Source of the DNA: CAYPNP01 sp964412195
GTDB taxonomy: Bacteria; Acidobacteriota; JAAYUB01
Reading direction: 5' to 3'
DNA length: 64,000 nt
NCBI GenBank assembly: GCA_964412195.1
Contig: CAYPNP010000008.1
Coordinates: 1-64,000, forward strand
Shown: positions 7,862 to 17,306 of the stretch, in pieces
Layout: every line of letters begins with the position of its first letter
How positions within the stretch are numbered: the stretch's first letter is position 1
Program-made: the position numbers and the translations under genes
Notes under the pieces: generated by a model
Told to the model about the DNA's origin: nothing
Databases searched by the model: none
The model's input: only the letters and a program-made list of their open reading frames with translations

Positions 7862-9349
7862 ATGGGTTTCTACCAACTCATCCTGACGTTCATCGGCTCG
7901 GTGTTCTTCACCGTCAGCGCCTTTTATTTCGTCCGGGTGATCTTCATCTACAGGCAGCAGCGTGTCTTCCTGTACTTTTCCCTGGCCACCCTGGGCGGCT
8001 TCCTCGCCTCCATCTTCATCCTGCTCCTGAGCCTCGACCTCCCGCCGGAGCAGATCCTGCTGTTCCACCGCTGCAAGATGGCCAGCATGATGCTGTGCCT
8101 CCTGTTCTGGCTGTGGTGCGTCTGCGAGCTGTACCTGAAGGGCAGCCGCCTGCCGCGGATCTGCGCGGCCGGGACGCTGGCATTGGCCTTCACCGTTCCG
8201 ACCAGTCTATTCATCTCCGCGCCGGCCCGGCACATCCAGGTGGCCTGGGGACCGGTGGCATTCGACTACCGTCTCGGCCGGACCGGGCCGGCCTACGCCG
8301 CCTACGCCCTCCTGATCCTGGCCGTCTTCACTTGCGCCATCGTCCAGATCCTCCGGGCCAAGCTCCCTCCCCGCGACCGGGCACTGGGGCTGCTGGCCTT
8401 CGCCCCCGTGATCATCGGCGGGGCAAATGATTACGCCGTGGTCTACGGCCTGATTCCCGGCATCATGATCGCCGAGTATATCGTCTTCCTGTTCCTGATC
8501 TCCACCTTCATCGCCTTCCTCCTGATGGACCTCCAGAATTACCAGCGGCTCCAGAACATGACCCGCGAACTGGAGGAGCGGGTCCAGGAGCGCACCGCCC
8601 AGCTCCAGCAGGCCAACACGGACCTGCGCCGATCCAACGATGCGCTGGTGGAGGCCAACCAGTGGAAGAGCGAGCTGCTGGGGATCGCCGCCCACGGCCT
8701 GCGCAGCCCGCTCCAGGGGATCATGGGCTATGCCGAGCTGATCCAGCAGACCGGCCACGATCCGGAGATAATCCGCCGGCAGGCGTCCCGGATCCACAAG
8801 TCCTCGGAGCAGATGCTGGCCATGATCCACGACCTGCTCGAGACGGCCTCCCTCGACGGGGGGCGGATCAGCCTGAAGCTTGCGGCCGTCGACCTGGATC
8901 AGCTGGCCGCCGCCGTGGTCGAGGCCTGGCGCGCCCCCGCGTCGCGGAAGGAGCAGCGGATCTCCCTGGAGGCGGCGCCCTGCCGCGCGCTGACGGACGA
9001 GGGGCGGATCCGCGAGGTCCTCGAGAACCTGCTCAGCAACGCGGTCAAGTTCTCCCCCCTGGGAGCCGGGATCGAGGTGCGGGTGCGGGAAGACGGCGGC
9101 CGGATCTGCCTGGAAGTCCGGGACCAGGGGCCGGGCCTGAGCGACGAGGACAAGGGCAAGCTCTTCTCCAAGTTCACCCGCCTGAGCGCCCGCCCCACCG
9201 CCGGCGAGCCCTCCACCGGCCTCGGGCTGTTCATCGTCAAGCGGATCGTGGAGATCCTCGATGGGCGGATCCTGGTGGAGAGCCCTCCCGGCGGCGGGAG
9301 CCTTTTCCGTGTGGAGCTGCCCGCCGCCCCGGGGCCCGGCATGGCCTGA
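7862..9349 (+). CDS. Membrane sensor histidine kinase
   Basis: 495 residues. The first 220 form about seven hydrophobic segments (a 7TM-type sensor, no obvious periplasmic domain). A coiled coil follows (TRELEERVQERTAQLQQANTDL, about 233-268). The HisKA domain has the phospho-acceptor His about 278 in IAAHGLRSPLQG, and the HATPase domain shows the N box (ENLLSNAVKFSP), G1 (VRDQGPGLSDEDKG) and G2 (STGLGLFIVKRIVE). The H box reads HGLRSPL instead of the commoner HELRTPL. No response-regulator gene is adjacent; the next gene is convergent. A TACAAT hexamer lies shortly upstream, but a partner -35 is unclear. Confidence 0.92.
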   Translation: MGFYQLILTFIGSVFFTVSAFYFVRVIFIYRQQRVFLYFSLATLGGFLASIFILLLSLDLPPEQILLFHRCKMASMMLCLLFWLWCVCELYLKGSRLPRICAAGTLALAFTVPTSLFISAPARHIQVAWGPVAFDYRLGRTGPAYAAYALLILAVFTCAIVQILRAKLPPRDRALGLLAFAPVIIGGANDYAVVYGLIPGIMIAEYIVFLFLISTFIAFLLMDLQNYQRLQNMTRELEERVQERTAQLQQANTDLRRSNDALVEANQWKSELLGIAAHGLRSPLQGIMGYAELIQQTGHDPEIIRRQASRIHKSSEQMLAMIHDLLETASLDGGRISLKLAAVDLDQLAAAVVEAWRAPASRKEQRISLEAAPCRALTDEGRIREVLENLLSNAVKFSPLGAGIEVRVREDGGRICLEVRDQGPGLSDEDKGKLFSKFTRLSARPTAGEPSTGLGLFIVKRIVEILDGRILVESPPGGGSLFRVELPAAPGPGMA

Positions 9350-9382
9350 GGCCTCTTCGGCGGGCCCCCTTTCCCGGCAAAG

Positions 9383-12220
9383 TCATTCCACCCGGATCAC
9401 GATCAGCGTGGCGTCGTCCCGGAAGCTGCCGCCGCAGAAATCCGACACGGCCCGCAGGAGGCCGTCCTTGATCTCCTCGGCGCCGGCGTTTCCGAACGCC
9501 CCCAGTTGCGCCGCCAGCCGTTCCTCCCCGAACTCCTCCTCCGCGGCGTTGGCGGCCTCGCTCAGGCCGTCGGTGAACAACAGCAGGCGGTCGCCCGAGC
9601 GGAGCCCGATCACCTCCTGCTCGTAGGCGGAGTCCCGGAACAGCCCCAGGACGGTGCCGCCCCGGTCCAGTGGCCGCACCTGGCCGTCGGCCCCACGGAG
9701 CAGCGGCGGATTGTGCCCGGCATTGGCGTAGGCCAGGCGCCGCGCCCGGGTGTCCAGGATGGCGTAGAAGAAGGTGATGAACCGGCCGGCGGTGATGTGG
9801 CCGCTGATCATCCGGTTGACCCGTGCGCACAGCTCCGCCGGCGTGGCGGTCTCGGCGGCGAACGCCCGCACCGCCGCCTGGAGGTTCGACATGAGCAGCG
9901 CCGCGGCCAGGCCCTTCCCGGAGACGTCGGCGATCACCAGCGCCAGCCGCCCCTCCCCCAGGGGGAAGATGTCGTAGTAGTCGCCGCCCACGGAGCGGGC
10001 CGGCTGCCAGGCGCCGGCGATCTGGAAGCCGGGCGCCTGCGGGACCTCCTGCGGCAGAAGCCCCTGCTGGATCTCCCGCGCCCGTTCGAACTCCCGCTGC
10101 TGCTCCTCCAGGCGCAGGTTCTCCAGCCCGATGGCCACCTGCCCGGCGGCCGCGGAAAGGAAGTCCGTGTCCTGCTGGTCGAATGCAAGGTCGGACAGCT
10201 TCTGCCCCAGGGTGAGGAGCGCGCGCAACTCGCCGCGGTGCCGGACCGGCACCAGAAGAGCGGCCCCGGCACCCGCCAGCGTCCGCCGCTCCTCCTCCGG
10301 CAGGCCGGCCGGATCGGCCGGACGCACCGCGTCCAGGCGGGATGCCAGCCCGCCGTCCACCGGGATCTTCAGGCTGCCGAGCCGTTCGTCCGGCAGGCCT
10401 ACCTTGGCCGTCGCCCGGAACGTGGAGTCCCCCTCGCGGCGGAGGAAGAACACCACCGCGCGGACCTGGAGCGCCTCCTGCAGCCGGTCCACCACCACCT
10501 GGAGGAGGCGCTGGATCTCGCCGGAGGCGGCCACCTCCCGGCTCAGGATCTGGAGGGTGGCGGCATAGTCGTGCCGGCGGCGGAAGAACCGCCGCTCCAC
10601 CGCGGCCTGCACGCGGTTCCGCAGGGGCACGACCGTGAGCACCGCCACGAGCGTCGCGCCGATCGCCACCCACTCGTTGCGCACGCCGGTGAGGCGGACG
10701 AGCAGCCCGCCCAGCCCCCCGATCAGCACCAGGAACATCAGCCCCAGCATCGCCGTCAGGATCCCGTACACCAGCGTGCGGCGGATGTAGACCGTGATTT
10801 CCATCAGCTTGAACTTGAGGATGGCGAAGGCGAGCCCCAGGGGGATCAGTACGAGGAACAGCGTGTCCAGGTTCTCCCGCAGGAACCAGAGCGGCGGGAA
10901 GAATGGGCTCCCCCGGCGGACGCCGAACACGAACAGGGCGAGATTGACCAGCGGCTGGGACAGGAAGAAACCCGCCACCGCCGTCAGGATCCCCCAGAGG
11001 GGCCAGCGGATCTGCTGCCGCTCCTCCAGCCCGGCCTGGCGGTAGCTGCGGATCAGCGCGACGCAGGCGGCGACCGGGAAGACCAGCCACTGGATGGCCT
11101 GCCCGCCGGCGAAGAAGAGCCCGTACACCAGCACGAGGCCCAGCAGGATCCAGATCCCGGCGGCGTCGCCCCAGCCGAGGAAATACCGCAGCAAGCCGAG
11201 AGCGGCGCCGGTCCAGAGGGGCAGCACCGCCGCGGCGGCGACGAACCGCCAGGGATGCCCGAGGACTCCCCGTGAGAGGCCCTCCGCTCTGAGAATCTTC
11301 CACCAGCGGCGGATCAGGGCGGCGGCCGGCACGAACAGGGCCAGAAAAACGCCGGCGGGAATCCAGGGCTCGCTCCGCAGGTACTCCGTGAGCCTCTCGA
11401 TCATTCCCCGGAGGGCGGCCTGGATCTGCTGGTTCTGCGCCCCCGACAGCTCCTGCAGCACCGCCCCCGCCGCCAGCAGCGACATCGTGGCCAGACCCAG
11501 GAACACCGGGATCCCGTAGATCCAGCCGGGCAGGGCCGGGTGCCGCTCGATGGCCGGGCGGCGCCGCGGGAAAATGAGACAGAAATGGAGGAGCGGCGGG
11601 AAGAGGAAGGAGACCAACCCGAGCATGAGGGCGAGGATGACGAGGTTCTCCTGAACCGGCAGGGAATAGACGTAGACCGGCCCCGCGACCAGCAGGCGCA
11701 GAAGCCCGTAGAGGGCGCACAGGATGAAGAAGAGCAGGGTCCGGTCGTCCCCGGGCCGCTTCCAGAAGACGAAGCCCCCGATGCCCAGGAAGATCAGGCC
11801 GGCCACCACGTTGAGGCCGATGTCGAGCAGGCGCAGCCACTGGGTCAGCGGGTTCTCCAAGCGGAGGGTCGCCGTCCACGCCCGGTCGCCGCGCCGCAGG
11901 GAGAAGGCGACGTCGTCGCCTGTCCGCTGGCGGTCGCGCAACTCCCGCTGCGCTGCAGCGTCCCCGACGGGGATGCCGCCGATGGCCTCCACCCGGTCCA
12001 TCTCACGGATCCCCGCCCGCTCCGCCGGGCTGAGCGGATCGACGCGCCGCACCGTCAGGTGGAATCCCTTCGCCTCGAAGGAGGTGTCGAACGTCAGGCC
12101 CGTCCAGCCGGACCGGGCGGCGCCGGCCCACTGCCAGACGGTGAAGAGGGCCGCCAGTCCGCCGGCGACGCCCACCAGCACGAACAGCAGGATCATCCTT
12201 CGCCGGGGATCAGGGGACAC
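9383..12220 (-). CDS. PDZ-membrane-GAF-SpoIIE (PP2C-type) phosphatase
   Basis: 945 residues with an unusual chain of domains. There is an N-terminal membrane anchor (residues 8-30) and an outside PDZ domain (about 45-120; VRRVDPLSPAERAGIREMDRVEAIGG). About ten further membrane segments follow (about 130-520), then a cytoplasmic GAF-like domain (about 560-710; EIQRLLQVVVDRLQEAL). The C-terminal SpoIIE phosphatase has PARSVGGDYYDIFPLG, IADVSGKGLAAALLMS, NAGHNPPLL, FTDGLSEAAN and RDDATLIVIR, so the metal-binding Asp residues are kept. It should dephosphorylate a protein, typically an anti-sigma-factor antagonist, in response to a membrane or periplasmic signal; no such partner is next to it. Confidence 0.9.
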   Translation of the reverse strand: MSPDPRRRMILLFVLVGVAGGLAALFTVWQWAGAARSGWTGLTFDTSFEAKGFHLTVRRVDPLSPAERAGIREMDRVEAIGGIPVGDAAAQRELRDRQRTGDDVAFSLRRGDRAWTATLRLENPLTQWLRLLDIGLNVVAGLIFLGIGGFVFWKRPGDDRTLLFFILCALYGLLRLLVAGPVYVYSLPVQENLVILALMLGLVSFLFPPLLHFCLIFPRRRPAIERHPALPGWIYGIPVFLGLATMSLLAAGAVLQELSGAQNQQIQAALRGMIERLTEYLRSEPWIPAGVFLALFVPAAALIRRWWKILRAEGLSRGVLGHPWRFVAAAAVLPLWTGAALGLLRYFLGWGDAAGIWILLGLVLVYGLFFAGGQAIQWLVFPVAACVALIRSYRQAGLEERQQIRWPLWGILTAVAGFFLSQPLVNLALFVFGVRRGSPFFPPLWFLRENLDTLFLVLIPLGLAFAILKFKLMEITVYIRRTLVYGILTAMLGLMFLVLIGGLGGLLVRLTGVRNEWVAIGATLVAVLTVVPLRNRVQAAVERRFFRRRHDYAATLQILSREVAASGEIQRLLQVVVDRLQEALQVRAVVFFLRREGDSTFRATAKVGLPDERLGSLKIPVDGGLASRLDAVRPADPAGLPEEERRTLAGAGAALLVPVRHRGELRALLTLGQKLSDLAFDQQDTDFLSAAAGQVAIGLENLRLEEQQREFERAREIQQGLLPQEVPQAPGFQIAGAWQPARSVGGDYYDIFPLGEGRLALVIADVSGKGLAAALLMSNLQAAVRAFAAETATPAELCARVNRMISGHITAGRFITFFYAILDTRARRLAYANAGHNPPLLRGADGQVRPLDRGGTVLGLFRDSAYEQEVIGLRSGDRLLLFTDGLSEAANAAEEEFGEERLAAQLGAFGNAGAEEIKDGLLRAVSDFCGGSFRDDATLIVIRVE

Positions 12221-12393
12221 GCGGCACCGCCTTTGACAAAGATGTTGAAACTTTTCACATCGCCGGGGATTCTATATGTTTGGCCTGGGGCAGGCAAGGC
12301 CTTTTGGCTTGAGAAAAATGCCCGTCCGACGGAAACAAATTCCTCCCAAAGGCGTATCATTTTCTTCATTTCGTGGCAAGGAGCGATCATCCC

Positions 12394-14100
12394 ATGGCGA
12401 ATGTAGGCAAACCGGGCACAAGAAAAATACGGGGACTGTGGATTGCCGTGGCGGCGGTCATCGTCGTCATCGGCATCCTCGCCTTCGTCCTGCTGGGATC
12501 CGGCAACAAGAAAGTGGAATACTTCACAGCCAAGATCGAGCGCGGGCCGGTCAAGAACGTGGTGAGCGCCACCGGCGTCCTGCAGACGGTCGTGACCGTC
12601 CAGGTGGGTAGCCAGGTGTCCGGCCAGATCGAGGCGCTCTATGCCGATTTCAACTCGGTCGTGCACCGCGGTCAGCTGCTGGCGAAGCTCGACCCGCGCA
12701 ATTTCCAGACCCAATTGGACAACGCGCAGGCCGGCTTGGCCGCCGCCAACGCGAGCCTCCAGAGGAACGAGTCCGACCTCAAGGTCCAGCAGGCCAACCT
12801 CGACAGCGCCAAGGCGAACCTCGAAGCCGCCCGGGTGGCCCGGGACAACGCGGAGATCATCTTCAAGCGGTACACGGAGCTCTCCGGCAGCGGCGTGCTG
12901 GCCCAGAACGACCTGGACACGGCCAAGGCCAACTACGACGGCGCCGTGGCCCGTTACAGCCAGGCGACCGCCGCCATCGCCCAGAGCGAGGCACAGCTGA
13001 TCTCCAGCAAGGCCCAGATCCAGCAGGCCAAGGCCCAGGTGGCCCAAGCGGAAGCCGACCTGAAGCGGGCCCAGGTGAACCTGGAGTATTGCGACATCTA
13101 TTCGCCGGTGGACGGCGTGATCGTCTCCCGGAGCGTGGACGTCGGCCAGACCGTGGCGGCCAGCCTCCAGGCGCCGACCCTGTTCCTGATCGCCAACGAC
13201 CTGACCAAGATGCAGGTCAACGCCAGCATCGACGAGGCGGATATCGGCAAGATCTCCCCGTCGGTGGACACCCAGTTCACGGTGGACGCCTACCCCAACG
13301 ATATTTTCTCGGGCCAAGTCGCCGAGATCCGGCTCAATCCGCAGACCGTTCAGAACGTGGTGACCTACAGCGTCATCATCAACGTGGACAATCCCCGGCT
13401 CAAGCTCAAGCCCGGGATGACGGCCAACATCACCATGACCGTGGACCAGCGCGACGACGTGCTGAAAGTGCCCAACGCGGCCCTGCGATACGTGCCCCCC
13501 GACTGGACCCGGGAGAAGGTGATGGCCTTGTTGAAATCCGGAGGTTCCGCCGGCCCGTTCGGGGCCGGGTTCTCTCAGGCGTCCGCCGATGAACCGGAGA
13601 AGGCGGCCGGCCCCGCCGCCTCCGGCGGGAGCAGCGGCACCACGGGCGCCCTGGCCCAGGGAAAGGGCGAATGGAGGAGGCAGGCAGCGGCGGGCGCTCC
13701 GGAGGGGATGAAAGGGGCCGACACGACCCGCCCGGAAAAACGCAGGCAGTCGTCCACCATGGCAGGATTGCCCGTGGGGGCCGATTCCGCGGCGACCATC
13801 CTGGCGCCGGGTCAGGATTGGGATCCCAAGGCCAAAATCCAGTTTCCCGCGCCGCGCAACAGCCGGCCCCGGCCGGCCATCATCTGGGTGCTGGACAAGG
13901 ATGGCAAACCGGCGTACCGAAAGGTCATGCTGGGCATCACGGATGGCGCCACCTACGAAGTCCGGTCCGGCGACCTGAAGGCGGGCGATCAGGTGATCAT
14001 CGGCGACACCTCCCAGGAGGACGCCGACACTACGGCCACGACCGCGCGCTCACCCTTCACCCCCATGGGCCCGCCGCGGGGCGGCGCCGGGCGGCGATAA
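12394..14100 (+). CDS. Periplasmic adaptor (membrane fusion protein, MacA-like)
   Basis: 568 residues. One N-terminal membrane anchor (LWIAVAAVIVVIGILAFVLLG) is followed by the lipoyl half-motif (GVLQTVVTVQVGSQVSGQIEAL). A long helical hairpin at about 105-225 is built from Q/A-rich repeats (QQAKAQVAQAEADLKRAQVNLEYC), and the second lipoyl half is DIYSPVDGVIVSRSVDVGQ. The beta-barrel region then leads to VPNAALRYVPP. A low-complexity Gly/Ala/Ser-rich insert at about 375-480 splits the last domain before IIWVLDKDGKPAYRKVMLGI. An AAGGAG lies 10 bases before the ATG at 12394. The ABC ATPase and permease follow, giving a MacAB-type pump; no TolC-like outer-membrane gene is in the window. Confidence 0.92.
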   Translation: MANVGKPGTRKIRGLWIAVAAVIVVIGILAFVLLGSGNKKVEYFTAKIERGPVKNVVSATGVLQTVVTVQVGSQVSGQIEALYADFNSVVHRGQLLAKLDPRNFQTQLDNAQAGLAAANASLQRNESDLKVQQANLDSAKANLEAARVARDNAEIIFKRYTELSGSGVLAQNDLDTAKANYDGAVARYSQATAAIAQSEAQLISSKAQIQQAKAQVAQAEADLKRAQVNLEYCDIYSPVDGVIVSRSVDVGQTVAASLQAPTLFLIANDLTKMQVNASIDEADIGKISPSVDTQFTVDAYPNDIFSGQVAEIRLNPQTVQNVVTYSVIINVDNPRLKLKPGMTANITMTVDQRDDVLKVPNAALRYVPPDWTREKVMALLKSGGSAGPFGAGFSQASADEPEKAAGPAASGGSSGTTGALAQGKGEWRRQAAAGAPEGMKGADTTRPEKRRQSSTMAGLPVGADSAATILAPGQDWDPKAKIQFPAPRNSRPRPAIIWVLDKDGKPAYRKVMLGITDGATYEVRSGDLKAGDQVIIGDTSQEDADTTATTARSPFTPMGPPRGGAGRR

Positions 14101-14120
14101 CCTCTCTCCGCGGGTAACCG

Positions 14121-14146
14121 GCCCGCCGAGCCAAGGCTCGGCGGGC
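14121..14146. other. Near-perfect palindromic hairpin between adaptor and ATPase genes
   Basis: Twelve-base GC-rich arms (GCCCGCCGAGCC and its complement) are joined by only two bases. There is no following T run, so it is not a standard terminator. It lies 20 bases after the adaptor stop, within an otherwise co-directional set, and may stabilise or partly end the upstream mRNA. Confidence 0.6.
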
Positions 14147-14194
14147 GCGGCTTCCGCGGGAGCACGCACGAACACGGTCATCGGGAACCAGAAT

Positions 14195-14996
<802 letters not shown>

Positions 14997-15019
<23 letters not shown>

Positions 15020-16223
15020 GGTCGCTTTCCGCTCCCTGCGCAAGAACAAGATGCGCTCGGCGCTGACCATGCTGGGTATCATCATCGGCGTGGGCGCCGT
15101 CATCGCCATGGTCTCCATCGGCCAGGGCGCCAACGCCATGGTCCAGGACCAGATCCAGAGCATTGGCACGAACATCATGTACGTCTGGTCCGGCAGCCAT
15201 CACGCCCCGGCCGGCGTCCGGCAAGGTGCCGGGACGGCCGCCTCGCTGACGGCGGAAGACGTCGCCGCCATCGCGCGGGAGGTGCCCACCGTGGCCGCGG
15301 CGACGCCCGTGGTGCGCTCCAGCGCCCAGCTCATCTTCGGCAACCAGAACTGGGGCACCCAGATCCAGGGAACCAACGAGAAGTTCTGCCAGATCCGCCG
15401 CTGGCCGCTCGACGAGGGCGACTTCTTCACCGAGGCCGACGTGCGGTCGGCGGCCCGGGTGGCGGTGCTGGGCCAGACCGTGGTGGAGAACCTGTTCCCG
15501 GGCGTCAACCCGCTGGGCCAGACCATCCGGGTGCGCAACCTGCCGTTCCGCGTGATCGGCGTCCTGTCCAAGAAGGGCCAGTCGATGATGGGCCAGGACC
15601 AGGACGACCTTGTGGTCACGCCCTACACCACCGTGCAGAAGAAACTCCTGGGTCAGACCATCCTGTCCATCAATGCCGCCATGATCTCCTGCGTGAGCCA
15701 GAAAGCGTCGCGGATTACGGAAGAGCAGATCACCGAGCTGCTCCGCCAGCGGCACCGCATCCAACCCGGCGCCGAGGACGACTTCATGGTCCGGAACATG
15801 TCCGACGTGGCCGAAACGGCCCAGCAGACCAATCAGGTGATGACCCTGCTGCTGGGCAGCATCGCCGCCGTGTCGCTGGTGGTGGGCGGCATCGGGATCA
15901 TGAACATCATGCTGGTGTCGGTCACGGAGCGAACCCGGGAGATCGGCATCCGCATGGCCATCGGCGCCCGGCCCGGCCACATCCGGTTGCAGTTCCTGAC
16001 CGAGTCGGTGGTGCTCAGCCTGCTGGGCGGGCTGTTCGGGATCCTGCTGGGCGCGGGGTTGTCCATCATCATCGCGAAGGTGCTGACCTGGCCGACGCTG
16101 CTGTCGCCGCTGTCCATGATGGTGTCCTTCGGCTTCTCCGCCGCGGTGGGCATGTTCTTCGGGTACTACCCGGCCCACAAGGCGGCGTCCCTGGATCCCA
16201 TCGAGGCGCTCCGGTACGAGTGA
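14997..16223 (+). CDS. ABC transporter permease (MacB/FtsX-like)
   Basis: 408 residues. A first membrane segment (MLGIIIGVGAVIAMVSI) after the conserved 'RSLRKNKMRSALTMLGI' is followed by a large periplasmic MacB_PCD domain (about 40-280) and three more membrane segments near the C-terminus. The end reads PAHKAASLDPIEALRYE, the family hallmark. ATG at 14997 is preferred to the ATG at 14991, since the GAGGAGG ribosome-binding site ends at 14990. Either way it overlaps the ATPase gene, which implies coupled translation. It carries only the permease, so the ATPase is not fused as in E. coli MacB. Confidence 0.93.
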
Positions 16224-16250
16224 GCGAGGGAAGGGGTTCGGGGATAGCGG

Positions 16251-16324
16251 CTTGGGATTCGGAGCTGGCGCTCCGAGTCCCAAGACCCGAGTCCCGACCC
16301 CCGAGTCTTGAGGCCCGAGTCTCC
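16251..16324. repeat. Hairpin plus CCCGAGTC short-period repeats
   Basis: A 15-base arm (CTTGGGATTCGGAGC, 16251-16265) and its complement (16270-16284, one mismatch) form a hairpin with a four-base loop. They are followed by several CCCGAGTC units up to 16324. It lies between the permease stop and the tRNA-Val promoter and has no coding content. Confidence 0.7.
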
Positions 16325-16334
16325 GAAAAATCTC

Positions 16335-16363
16335 TTGCCAAACGCGGCTCGCTTCCTTATAAT
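16335..16363 (+). promoter_or_regulatory. Strong sigma70-like promoter of tRNA-Val
   Basis: TTGCCA, a 17-base spacer and a perfect TATAAT. The tRNA gene starts 15 bases after the -10 element, so the primary transcript has a leader of only about 8-9 bases. Confidence 0.8.
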
Positions 16364-16378
16364 CCGCGCTTGCTGCGT

Positions 16379-16453
16379 GGACAGGTAGTTCAGTGGGAGA
16401 ACGCCCGCCTCACACGCGGGAGGTCGCGAGTTCAAACCTCGCCCTGTCCACCA
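16379..16453 (+). tRNA. tRNA-Val (anticodon CAC)
   Basis: The full cloverleaf can be drawn by eye. The 7-base acceptor stem is GGACAGG/CCTGTCC, the D stem GTTC/GAAC, and the anticodon stem CCCGC/GCGGG around the loop CTCACAC with anticodon CAC at 16411-16413. The T arm is GCGAG-TTCAAAC-CTCGC, and the 3' CCA is encoded. CAC reads valine codon GUG. It is a lone tRNA gene with its own promoter, followed by a T-rich stretch (ATATTTTT) that may help end transcription. Confidence 0.96.
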
Positions 16454-16628
16454 TATTTTTCTCCCTTGGCCCCGCCGACCCTGAAACTCCACTAAAAACG
16501 AGGCATCCAAGCGACCACCGCGCATGTAGCGTCCTGGCCATGAGGGTGTCTGGCCCGAAGGACGGGACACCGGATCTCTCCGCGCACGGCCCTGCGGGAA
16601 ATGGATCCGAATCCACCAGGAGGTTCTC

Positions 16629-17186
16629 ATGAAGATGTGGGTGTGGATGTCCGCCGCCGCTGTGGTTCTCATCGGGACCGGAATTGCGATGACCGCTCTC
16701 CTCTCCGCCGGCAGTGATGCCCGACCGCCCCTGCGGGTGGTGCCCAAAGTGGACCTGGCCCGCTACGCCGGCACCTGGTACGAGATCGCCCGCTACCCCA
16801 ACCGCTTCCAGAAGGACTGCGTCGCCACCACGGCCACCTATACCCTGCGGACCGACGGGAGGGTGGACGTGGTGAACCGCTGCCGGGCGAAGACGCTTGA
16901 CGGAAAGTCCAAAGAGGCGAAAGGCGTTGCCTGGGTTGTGGACAAGGCCACCAACGCCAAGCTGAAGGTCCGCTTCTTCTGGCCGTTCTCCGGCGACTAC
17001 TGGATCATCGACCTCGGACCCGAGTATGAGTACGCCGTGGTCGGCCACCCCAAGCGGAGCTACCTCTGGATCCTCAGCCGCACCCCCTCCCTGGACCCGG
17101 CCACATACCAGGGCATCCTGGACCGCATTCAGGCCCAGGGCTACGACCTGAAGCCCCTGATCAAGACCCCGCAGCCTGTTCAGTAG
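16629..17186 (+). CDS. Bacterial lipocalin (Blc-like)
   Basis: 185 residues. An N-terminal hydrophobic segment (residues 4-27) serves as signal or membrane anchor; a classical lipobox Cys is not obvious, unlike E. coli Blc. The lipocalin core is clear: the first conserved region 'VDLARYAGTWYEIARYPNRFQ', then CVATTATYTLRTDGRVDVVNRC with two Cys that could form the usual disulphide, FFWPFSGDYWIIDLGPEYEYAVVGHPKRSYLWILSRTP, and the C-terminal helix. Blc-type lipocalins bind lysophospholipids or fatty acids at the outer membrane. GGAGG lies 7 bases before the ATG. A terminator follows at 17237. Confidence 0.92.
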   Translation: MKMWVWMSAAAVVLIGTGIAMTALLSAGSDARPPLRVVPKVDLARYAGTWYEIARYPNRFQKDCVATTATYTLRTDGRVDVVNRCRAKTLDGKSKEAKGVAWVVDKATNAKLKVRFFWPFSGDYWIIDLGPEYEYAVVGHPKRSYLWILSRTPSLDPATYQGILDRIQAQGYDLKPLIKTPQPVQ

Positions 17187-17236
17187 CCCCTTCGTCGTGA
17201 ACTCCGCGGGCCCGGTCCGGCCCGCAGGAAAAGGAG

Positions 17237-17259
17237 GAGCCCCCTTCCGGGGGCTCTTT
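17237..17259 (+). terminator. Rho-independent terminator after the lipocalin gene
   Basis: GAGCCCCC and its complement GGGGGCTC form an 8-base stem with a TTCC loop, followed by TTTGGGTT. A-rich bases on the other side (GGAAAAGG) may let it also serve the convergent TonB-receptor gene ending at 17307. Confidence 0.65.
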
Positions 17260-17306
17260 GGGTTCAAGTGGTTTTCCAGCCGAAGCGGCGGAAGTGGGGC
17301 GTTAGC

